11,398 bases of DNA from NCBI GenBank assembly GCA_038065015.1, contig JBBTRU010000042.1, positions 1 through 11,398 on the forward strand, written 5' to 3'. Source of the DNA: CAIPSZ01 sp038065015 (GTDB lineage: Bacteria; Patescibacteriota; Patescibacteriia; PEXW01). The notes below the pieces were generated by a model. It saw only the letters and a program-made list of their open reading frames with translations, searched no databases and was not told the DNA's origin. Within the stretch, counting starts at the first letter, position 1; each line of letters opens with the position of its first letter. This document shows, piece after piece, positions 7,013 through 11,398 of this stretch. Both the position numbers and the translations under genes were made by a program.

Positions 7013-7762
7013 TCACGTAGTAAGTGACGGTATTGTTTTGGTGCCACGCCAGGCAAGTTGGAATAGCGTGCGGTAGGTTTCGGCTACTTCTTCACTTTCA
7101 ATGACAACCATGAATAAGCTACGTAATGATACAATCGCAACTTTATTTCCAAAAATTACATTATCAGATAAAAACTGGTTGCCGCGCGGCAATACTCGGA
7201 TTTGATGGTTCTTGGTTTGATTTGCTCTAGTATATTCAACATCTTCATTGTCATTACTCACAATTTCTTGCACGAACGTACTATTCTTTTTAAATTGCCA
7301 TAAGCCTTTATCTACCAAGCCCGGAAAGGCACGACTAAAGTTAAGAATTGAGCTGCCAAAAAAATGAATTTTCTTCGTTGGATATATTTCTTGCACGTAC
7401 ATCCTCTCCAACGCTTCACGACCCTCATAAAACCGTACTCCTGGCCGGCCCTTACCTCGATTTTGTAAAGCTTGGAGAACCGGTAAAACTTCATGTAATT
7501 TCTTTTGGTGGACGTTCAGCTGTTCAATGAGTTGTTGTGGCGATTCAGCCATGAATACCGCTTTTTTTGATTTTGGCAGCACGGTAACCAACCCGCGCCG
7601 TTTTAGGTCATCGAGGATAAGGTAGCAGGTTGGTCGTTTTAAAGACGTTTTTCTGGCAATTTCCAATACTGTAGCACTACCCAGCTCCAATGTAGCCAGG
7701 TAAACCTTCGCTTCACCTACAGAAAGGCCGTTGTATTTAAGCGATTCTTCTAAAATCATCAT
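7013..7762 (-). CDS. TrmB-family winged-helix transcriptional regulator
   Basis: From ATG 7762 the product is 249 aa. Residues 10-65 form a TrmB-type winged helix (NGLSVGEAKVYLATLELG, then VLEIARKTSLKRPTCYLILD as the recognition region and RRGLVTVLPKSKKAVFMAES as the wing). A helix of about 75-102 is probably coiled-coil dimerising. The C-terminal part (about 105-240, starting RFYEGREALERMY) resembles the TrmB effector domain, whose ligand cannot be read from sequence. The frame is open further upstream, but the only earlier start, a TTG at 7798, coincides with the TTGACA -35 box, so it is rejected. Met13 or Met14 of that longer frame, directly behind the -10 box, is the real start. It is divergent from an unknown gene, with a matching inverted repeat over each promoter. 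That suggests autoregulation and control of the neighbour. Codon use is AT-richer than in the pilus genes. Confidence 0.88.
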   Translation of the reverse strand: MMILEESLKYNGLSVGEAKVYLATLELGSATVLEIARKTSLKRPTCYLILDDLKRRGLVTVLPKSKKAVFMAESPQQLIEQLNVHQKKLHEVLPVLQALQNRGKGRPGVRFYEGREALERMYVQEIYPTKKIHFFGSSILNFSRAFPGLVDKGLWQFKKNSTFVQEIVSNDNEDVEYTRANQTKNHQIRVLPRGNQFLSDNVIFGNKVAIVSLRSLFMVVIESEEVAETYRTLFQLAWRGTKTIPSLTT

Positions 7763-7769
7763 TGATTGT

Positions 7770-7798
7770 AGTATATAGGATGTTGATAATGTTGTCAA
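7770..7798 (-). promoter_or_regulatory. Consensus sigma70 promoter of the TrmB-like gene
   Basis: On the minus strand a perfect -35 TTGACA (7798-7793) and a -10 TATACT (7775-7770) are separated by exactly 17 bp. The -10 ends 7 nt before the ATG at 7762, so the predicted mRNA is leaderless. The -35 lies in one arm of the inverted repeat at 7793-7809. Confidence 0.82.
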
Positions 7799-7809
7799 TA
7801 TTTATGACA
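7793..7809. promoter_or_regulatory. Putative operator 1 (TGTCA-N7-TGACA)
   Basis: TGTCA (7793-7797) and TGACA (7805-7809) form a perfect 5-bp inverted repeat with a 7-bp spacer. The left arm is part of the -35 box of the TrmB-like gene. A bound dimer would block that promoter. Its partner with the same geometry is at 7866-7882. Confidence 0.55.
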
Positions 7810-7865
7810 TATAAATAAATGAGTACAAATAATAATATCAAAATATTGGGTTTTATATGATATAT

Positions 7866-7882
7866 AGTCATAATCATTGACA
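7866..7882. promoter_or_regulatory. Putative operator 2 (AGTCA-N7-TGACA)
   Basis: AGTCA (7866-7870) and TGACA (7878-7882) repeat the geometry of operator 1, with four of five arm positions symmetric. The right arm is part of the -35 box of the plus-strand gene. Its centre (7874) is 73 bp from that of operator 1 (7801), about seven helical turns, so two bound dimers would face the same side. An overlapping repeat TATGA-N7-TCATA (7856-7872) has the same spacing. Confidence 0.55.
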
Positions 7883-7904
7883 ATATTTGGTATAGGTGTA
7901 TACT
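7877..7904 (+). promoter_or_regulatory. Consensus sigma70 promoter of the 241-aa protein gene
   Basis: A perfect -35 TTGACA (7877-7882) and a -10 TATACT (7899-7904) are 16 bp apart. Transcription should start near 7911, leaving a leader of about 38 nt that includes a strong ribosome-binding site. The -35 overlaps operator 2. Confidence 0.8.
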
Positions 7905-7935
7905 CGACAGTTAAATATACGTTCATTAAAAAACT

Positions 7936-7942
7936 AAGGAGG
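7936..7942 (+). promoter_or_regulatory. Strong Shine-Dalgarno that sets a GTG start
   Basis: AAGGAGG is a perfect anti-16S complement and ends 6 nt before GTG 7949. It places the start there. The frame is open further upstream, to a TTG at 7877, but that TTG is the -35 box and lies before the predicted transcript start. Confidence 0.85.
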
Positions 7943-7948
7943 CTTAGA

Positions 7949-8674
7949 GTGGATGCACTCCACATGGATCCAATTCGAATACAGGGCGTGCTCGAAGAAT
8001 GCGAAAAAAAAGGTGCGGAGATTGATGTTTTCGAAGGCATAGGATTACAGATCCGTCGATCTATGTCTTTCGGTGCTTTGTACGTAACCTGTTCTGGCAA
8101 GTGGTTATTGAGGCCTATGCTCTTCGTGACGCATTATATGGGTACATACCTTGACCCGGGCCTTTATAAGTATGCTGACCAAAGGCAGTTTTGGCTGAAT
8201 ATAATGAAAAAACTGATTCAAGCTCACCAGAGTGACCGTTTACTCATTGATTCAGCATCCCAAACAGTCTTGAATGGTGATGTCCTTCAAGTTATGCTCG
8301 ATCTTTCTGTTGATGCAGCCGAAAGAGTTAAATTTTTTCAAGAGTGCCATGAGCAACTGCAATCTCTCTTTGAGGAAAGAGTCATTAAAACTACTTTTAA
8401 AGATCTGGAGCAAAAATACCAGGTCGAAAATGGTTTACTGACTGCTTTGAACGCTTATGAAGAATCAAGAAAAGAATTAGGTGATTTCCTCATGATGAAA
8501 AATGGGCCAGAATCACTAACTCAACTTTGGCAGCTACGGCAGCAGCTGGTAACTCAACTCTCACAGATTCTCCCTCGGGGAAGCTTTAATGAGTGCCCAG
8601 AAGAAATATTGAATGGGTATCTGGGTTCCGTTCCTCGATGTAAAGAGATTGTTGATTTACTGCTGAATGGGTAA
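7949..8674 (+). CDS. Unrecognised 241-aa protein, divergent from the TrmB-like regulator
   Basis: I do not recognise this family. Translation starts at GTG 7949 behind a perfect Shine-Dalgarno. The protein has no signal peptide and no clear membrane helix, so it is probably cytosolic. The N-terminal half is mixed: a helix RIQGVLEECEKKG, then a probable beta section around IDVFEGIGLQIRRSMSFGA and LYVTCSGKWLLRPMLF. The C-terminal half (about 78-241) is almost wholly helical and charged, with coiled-coil-like stretches (ERVKFFQECHEQLQSLFEE; ESLTQLWQLRQQLVTQLSQI). Four cysteines are dispersed and form no CxxC motif. No nucleotide-binding or catalytic motif is evident. It is AT-richer than its flanks, driven by a consensus promoter with a predicted operator, and followed by a strong terminator, so it is a monocistronic, regulated unit. 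The TrmB-like protein is its likely regulator. Confidence 0.85.
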   Translation: MDALHMDPIRIQGVLEECEKKGAEIDVFEGIGLQIRRSMSFGALYVTCSGKWLLRPMLFVTHYMGTYLDPGLYKYADQRQFWLNIMKKLIQAHQSDRLLIDSASQTVLNGDVLQVMLDLSVDAAERVKFFQECHEQLQSLFEERVIKTTFKDLEQKYQVENGLLTALNAYEESRKELGDFLMMKNGPESLTQLWQLRQQLVTQLSQILPRGSFNECPEEILNGYLGSVPRCKEIVDLLLNG

Positions 8675-8716
8675 AAACTCAAATTGAATCCTCAAGAAAA
8701 CTGTTCTTGCCGAAAG

Positions 8717-8750
8717 GACCACTCGCTTGCGAGGGTGGTCTTTTTTATTT
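8717..8750 (+). terminator. Rho-independent terminator
   Basis: GACCAC (8717-8722) pairs with GTGGTC (8735-8740). Inner pairs TCGC/GCGA close a short loop, and the hairpin is followed by TTTTTTATTTTT. It ends the 241-aa gene. The A-run before the stem gives only a weak T-run on the other strand, so termination of the minus-strand operon that ends at 8754 is possible but weaker. Confidence 0.88.
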
Positions 8751-8753
8751 TTA

Positions 8754-9077
8754 CTAATGCCTCCAAAGATATCGCTCCAAGTCAACCTTCCACATTGTTT
8801 CTGTTTTATTTACCTTCACGCCATCCCGTTTGAGTTTCCAAGCCTGCTCGTCTTGGGCATGCTCCCGGTTCATAATCGAAATGTACCCTTGCTTATTAAT
8901 GACCCGTTGCCAGGGCACGTTCTCACTCTTCGCCGCATCTAAAGCATGTAGCGCCCAGCCCACTTGGCGGCTGGCCCGGGGGCTGCCCATGAGCGCGGCA
9001 ATTTGACCATAGGTCGCAACTTTGCCTTTGGGAATTTTCCGGACGACGGCATACACGCGTTGGTTAAAACTTTTCAT
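8754..9077 (-). CDS. Alkyltransferase-like (ATL) DNA-binding protein, MGMT homologue without the reactive Cys
   Basis: The 107-aa product matches the C-terminal DNA-binding domain of O6-alkylguanine-DNA alkyltransferase. Visible features are YAVVRKIPKGKVATYGQIAALMGSPRASRQVGWALH, seen here in parts: Tyr23 at the base-flipping position and Arg37 (SRQVG) at the arginine-finger position. Where MGMT has PCHRV this protein has PWQRV, so Trp56 replaces the alkyl-accepting Cys. This is the hallmark of ATL proteins (Atl1, YbaZ/eATL), which bind O6-alkylguanine lesions and pass them to nucleotide excision repair. The ATG at 9077 overlaps the end of the patatin gene by 14 nt (ATGAAAAGTTTTAA), indicating translational coupling. 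A start ten codons further upstream would overlap more and adds residues outside the family. Confidence 0.92.
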   Translation of the reverse strand: MKSFNQRVYAVVRKIPKGKVATYGQIAALMGSPRASRQVGWALHALDAAKSENVPWQRVINKQGYISIMNREHAQDEQAWKLKRDGVKVNKTETMWKVDLERYLWRH

Positions 9078-9876
9078 ATTGCAATAATATTTCTTGTTCA
9101 ATGCCAAATGTATGGTTGACGAGTGTACCCATCTGCACGCACGCTTGTTTCAATCGAGTGGGTTGGTGTTCCAATCGTGAAAGTTTCCAGGAAGCATCGG
9201 GCTGTACAACATACACTTGGTCGCTTTCATGTATTTTCTGTGGTAGCTGCTCCCGGTAATTTTTAATGACCAAAACATCTGTGCAACCATCAGCTACTGC
9301 TTGTTCCAGGTGTTGCACGGGTTGCCGCATGGGTATGTCCATATATGGAACCCCATGAATACGTACCGCCCCAGGATGAAGGTAAGGAATTGAGGTTGCG
9401 GCGCGCATGAGCTCCAAATACTGCTCATGTGGTTCACGATGCACCTCAAGAAACTCTGCCTTGTGCTTTTGGACATTCTGCAGCGTTACAAACAACTTTG
9501 TTTGCGACTTAAGAATTTTTTCAATGGGTAAATGTTTGCGCTCCTGCATGACAGTAATGAGAAAATCAATATCTACAGTCTTCCAAAATCGAAACAGATT
9601 AATAAACCTCCAACCAGCAAGATCTTCGTAGTAAATAGAAGTCCCTAGCTGCGTAGCTCCTGCCAGAAGGTAGGACGCATTCGCAAACCCTGCCGAATTC
9701 GTGTAAATGCAATCGAACGCCTGCGCCAAGCCCATTTCTTCGAGCGCAATCATTGCCCCCGCCCCTCGAATCCCGCCCATAACCCCACCATACAGCACCA
9801 GTCCAATTTTCTTCCCATCAGCAATAGGCACGCTTTGCAAACGACGATGGAGAATTGATTCAATAACTTGGTGCAT
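9064..9876 (-). CDS. Patatin-like acyl hydrolase with atypical nucleophile elbow
   Basis: Patatin-like proteins are Ser-Asp dyad lipid acyl hydrolases. This 270-aa protein has the glycine-rich oxyanion loop GGVMGGIRGAGAMIALEEMGL (about 30-50, in parts) followed by the elbow DCIYTNSAGFANASYLLAG. Ser61 is the nucleophile. The usual GxSxG is here TNSAG, so the first Gly is lost. The dyad Asp is probably Asp180 in VPYMDIPMRQPV, where the family normally has DGG or DGA. No signal peptide is present, so the protein is cytosolic or membrane-peripheral. It lies 5 nt after the predicted pseudokinase gene and overlaps the ATL gene, in one operon. Substrate unknown. Activity is likely but not certain given the two motif departures. 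Confidence 0.88.
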   Translation of the reverse strand: MHQVIESILHRRLQSVPIADGKKIGLVLYGGVMGGIRGAGAMIALEEMGLAQAFDCIYTNSAGFANASYLLAGATQLGTSIYYEDLAGWRFINLFRFWKTVDIDFLITVMQERKHLPIEKILKSQTKLFVTLQNVQKHKAEFLEVHREPHEQYLELMRAATSIPYLHPGAVRIHGVPYMDIPMRQPVQHLEQAVADGCTDVLVIKNYREQLPQKIHESDQVYVVQPDASWKLSRLEHQPTRLKQACVQMGTLVNHTFGIEQEILLQYEKF

Positions 9877-9881
9877 ATGGT

Positions 9882-10895
9882 TTAGAACGCTGAATTATTA
9901 AGCAATTCCCGCAGCAGCCGGAAAAGATGCTTCAACCGACCTCGCCGCTCTGGGTACGGCAAATCCAGTGCCTCCACGTCAGCCAGAATTGCACCCAGCG
10001 TGCGCTCCACCATACTGGCGTGGAGCAAGGCATCAACACGTTTGTACCCGAGCTGTCGGGCCACCGGGCGGATGAGCTTCAACCACTCCCGAATCGGCTG
10101 TTTCCACTGGGTATAGGGCAAGCGCCAGTTACCCGGCAGCATCCAGTCGGCCCAGATGATAAACGCGAGTTCGTAGCCTTCGGGGTACATGCGCGTGTGG
10201 GCAAAATTCGTGAGCGCGTACGTCCCGTCTGCGCACCGAAAAATTTCTTTCGGCTTGACGTGGCCGTGGCACCAGAGCATTTTCCGATTTTTGAATTCCT
10301 GTCGAATAAAAACGAGCGCAGCCTCGTAGAGTGGAGCAAACTCCTTACCCGTAAGGGCCTGCTGCCGCAACGGCCGAGAGATTTCCGTATCCACCGCCAG
10401 CTGCAGCCACCGGCTAATGCGAACGGTGTGGTACTCGTGCGCTGGAAGCTGCTCCAGTAAGGTCAGTGGCCGATGTGGCTTGGTTGGGAAACTCTTGCGG
10501 TAGGCGACGAACACACGTAAGAATTCTTCCCGTTCAACCGGGGAGAGTGGTGAGTGCATGAAGTGTCCTGCCCCAGAGAGGTTCTCCATAATCAACCAGC
10601 CCCGCGTCGGCGAGACAATACCAGATGCGTACAGCTTCGGTGCACGCAGGGTACGTCCGCGTTTCGACCGGTGGAATGCCGCGAGGGCTCGGGGTTCATC
10701 CGTCGGCTGCGGCTCATCATAAAGCTTCAGCACTGCTGGTTTGCCGCGAAACGTCCCGGTGTAAATTGCATTCCGGTATTGCCGGCCGTAGTGCCGCGCG
10801 GTGTACAAAAGTGCGCCAAGCCGAAAACCGGTTTTCTTTGCTAAACGCTTGGCTTCTTGAGCAAAAGGATTCTTTGGATACGTGATTACCTGCAT
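9882..10895 (-). CDS. APH-like protein kinase fold, predicted pseudokinase
   Basis: From ATG 10895 the product is 337 aa and resembles small-molecule kinases of the aminoglycoside phosphotransferase/Kdo-kinase type. The N-lobe has NAIYTGTFRGKPAVLKLYDE with the beta3 Lys57 and a likely helix-C Glu67 in TDEPRALAAF. A hinge-like WLIMENLSG is near 100-107. In the C-lobe the catalytic loop, usually HGDxxxxN, reads HGHVKPKE (210-217): Asp is His and Asn is Glu. The metal-binding Asp of the DFx/IDF motif is Asn230 in LTNFAHT. With all three acidic/amide residues changed, phosphotransfer is unlikely. It may bind nucleotide or a ligand without catalysis. The frame is open upstream to 11120 but runs antisense to another gene. 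The -10 box 6 nt before 10895 and the family match fix this start. First gene of an operon with patatin and ATL genes. Confidence 0.8.
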   Translation of the reverse strand: MQVITYPKNPFAQEAKRLAKKTGFRLGALLYTARHYGRQYRNAIYTGTFRGKPAVLKLYDEPQPTDEPRALAAFHRSKRGRTLRAPKLYASGIVSPTRGWLIMENLSGAGHFMHSPLSPVEREEFLRVFVAYRKSFPTKPHRPLTLLEQLPAHEYHTVRISRWLQLAVDTEISRPLRQQALTGKEFAPLYEAALVFIRQEFKNRKMLWCHGHVKPKEIFRCADGTYALTNFAHTRMYPEGYELAFIIWADWMLPGNWRLPYTQWKQPIREWLKLIRPVARQLGYKRVDALLHASMVERTLGAILADVEALDLPYPERRGRLKHLFRLLRELLNNSAF

Positions 10896-10901
10896 AGAAC
10901 C

Positions 10902-10907
10902 AGTATA
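10902..10907 (-). promoter_or_regulatory. -10 box of the pseudokinase-patatin-ATL operon
   Basis: TATACT on the minus strand ends 6 nt before ATG 10895, predicting a leaderless mRNA. No convincing -35 or extended -10 TG is visible. The box has the same hexamer and the same position as those of the receiver and TrmB-like genes. Confidence 0.55.
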
Positions 10908-10965
10908 GCCTTGACGGTTTACGAAGGCTATGATTGGATAGGTTGAAAGCATTGAACCTTCGCAA

Positions 10966-10971
10966 AAGGAG
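10966..10971 (+). promoter_or_regulatory. Shine-Dalgarno that selects the second of two GTG codons
   Basis: AAGGAG at 10966-10971 overlaps the first in-frame GTG (10971) and lies 5 nt before the second (10977). The second is therefore the likely start of the membrane protein gene. A weak -35-like TTGACG occurs at 10911-10916, but no good -10 follows it. Confidence 0.7.
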
Positions 10972-10976
10972 TGACT

Positions 10977-11366
10977 GTGGAAAAGGATTCCAAAAAAACC
11001 GACGGCACGGAAGTGACTAAACCCTGGGACACTAACTGGTATGCAGTAGTAGGTGCTACCGTTGGTTTCCTCGTCGCCTTCATTGGTATTGCATTCGCAA
11101 ATGATACTTTCAGCGATCATAAAGCAGTGATAGGGGTGGGCTTCATTGCGTTGTGTACAGGACTAGCCTTTGAATGGTACCGACTTCAAAAGCAGGCACT
11201 TATCAACGTTTCTGCGGGTTACCTTTTAGGCCTAGGCATTACTCTTGGCGTAAAACTCAAAGCACCTGCTTTCTGGTTACCGCTCATTGTCGGCCTTGTG
11301 CTCTTTGTACTCGGCATCATTATTAGGCAGTATGCTATGAACAGTAAGCAAAGCCCTCCAACATGA
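10977..11366 (+). CDS. Small four-helix membrane protein of unknown function
   Basis: The 129-aa product starts with a charged, soluble N-terminus (EKDSKKTDGTEVTKPWDTN). Four hydrophobic helices follow: WYAVVGATVGFLVAFIGIAFA, AVIGVGFIALCTGLAFEW, ALINVSAGYLLGLGITLGV and FWLPLIVGLVLFVLGIIIRQY (each quoted in part), then a short polar tail. No catalytic or transport motif is evident. The glycine-rich helices are typical of small integral membrane proteins found in many lineages. It is divergent from the pseudokinase operon with an 81-bp gap. Its TGA stop lies inside the following terminator hairpin. Function unknown. Confidence 0.85.
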   Translation: MEKDSKKTDGTEVTKPWDTNWYAVVGATVGFLVAFIGIAFANDTFSDHKAVIGVGFIALCTGLAFEWYRLQKQALINVSAGYLLGLGITLGVKLKAPAFWLPLIVGLVLFVLGIIIRQYAMNSKQSPPT

Positions 11367-11382
11367 GGGCGTTCTTTTTTTT
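11353..11382 (+). terminator. Rho-independent terminator overlapping the stop codon
   Basis: GCCCTC (11353-11358), loop CAACAT and GAGGGC (11365-11370) are followed by GTTCTTTTTTTT. The stem starts within the last codons of the membrane protein gene, whose TGA stop is at 11364-11366. The remaining 16 bases of the window show nothing. Confidence 0.9.
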
Positions 11383-11398
11383 CGCAGGGCAGTGGTAC

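Noticed and set aside
6670..7056. 128-codon minus-strand frame across the tRNA and palindromes (contains VVGVEPTSSVWKTE)
   Set aside because: This is the antisense translation of tRNA-Gly; 'VGVEPT' strings are a known artefact of reading tRNA T arms backwards. The frame also covers palindromic non-coding DNA and overlaps the TrmB-like gene.
7763..7798. N-terminal extension of the TrmB-like protein from TTG 7798
   Set aside because: The TTG is the first three bases of a perfect TTGACA -35 box whose -10 lies downstream of it. The extension would be upstream of the transcript start.
7877..7948. N-terminal extension of the 241-aa protein from TTG 7877
   Set aside because: Again the TTG is the -35 box (TTGACA) of the gene's own promoter. 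The perfect Shine-Dalgarno at 7936-7942 fixes the start at GTG 7949.
7795..8100. 101-codon minus-strand frame across the divergent promoters
   Set aside because: It covers both operators and the start of the 241-aa gene, has low-complexity composition and no start signal.
6744..8750. Integrated element with att sites at tRNA-Gly
   Set aside because: No second copy of the tRNA 3' end was found by eye downstream and no integrase gene is present, so only the composition contrast is reported.
10896..11120. 75-residue N-terminal extension of the pseudokinase
   Set aside because: It runs antisense to the four-helix membrane protein gene, shows no family similarity, and lies upstream of the -10 box at 10902-10907.
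1..11398. CRISPR array, insertion sequence or replication origin
   Set aside because: No regularly spaced identical repeats, transposase motifs or DnaA-box clusters were found on either strand.

Overview
The window reads as a piece of bacterial chromosome, most likely from a Patescibacteria/CPR lineage (Parcubacteria-like). This placement is an inference from gene style: a compact type IV pilus cluster, a PAS histidine kinase with an ASHQLRTPL phosphorylation box, a TrmB-type regulator, short intergenic gaps, and several start codons directly behind a -10 box. TGA is used as a stop beside TAA and TAG (for example in the kinase and the TrmB-like gene), so the code is standard, not the UGA=Gly code of Gracilibacteria/SR1.

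Left third (1-4356, minus strand, GC-rich): a type IV pilus operon read right to left. It runs pilB (assembly ATPase), pilC (inner-membrane platform), a GspH-like minor prepilin, and a second prepilin whose body is a run of LVIVD beta-propeller repeats and which leaves the window at its 3' end. Next, 4414-6667 holds a divergent two-component pair: a membrane PAS histidine kinase (minus) and a stand-alone receiver protein (plus). They share a 130-bp intergenic region with two extended -10 promoters and a perfect 14-bp palindrome between them.

Middle (6668-8753): a tRNA-Gly(UCC) with encoded CCA, followed at once by about 190 bp of strongly palindromic non-coding DNA. Then comes an AT-richer islet with a TrmB-like regulator (minus) and an unrecognised 241-aa protein (plus). 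These two are divergently transcribed from two near-consensus sigma70 promoters. Each -35 box lies in one arm of a TGTCA-N7-TGACA-type inverted repeat, and the two repeat centres are 73 bp apart. This is the best candidate in the window for an undescribed regulator-target module. It ends in a rho-independent terminator.

Right third (8754-11398): a tight minus-strand operon of an APH-like protein kinase fold with substituted catalytic residues (predicted pseudokinase), a patatin-like acyl hydrolase with an atypical nucleophile elbow, and an alkyltransferase-like DNA-binding protein with Trp in place of the reactive Cys. Divergent from it is a small four-helix membrane protein whose stop codon lies inside its own terminator.

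Across the window, four operon-leading genes (pilB, the receiver gene, the TrmB-like gene, the pseudokinase gene) have a -10 hexamer ending 6-8 nt before ATG, predicting leaderless mRNAs. Three others (histidine kinase, 241-aa protein, four-helix protein) have strong Shine-Dalgarno sequences. No CRISPR array, transposase, integrase or replication origin was seen.
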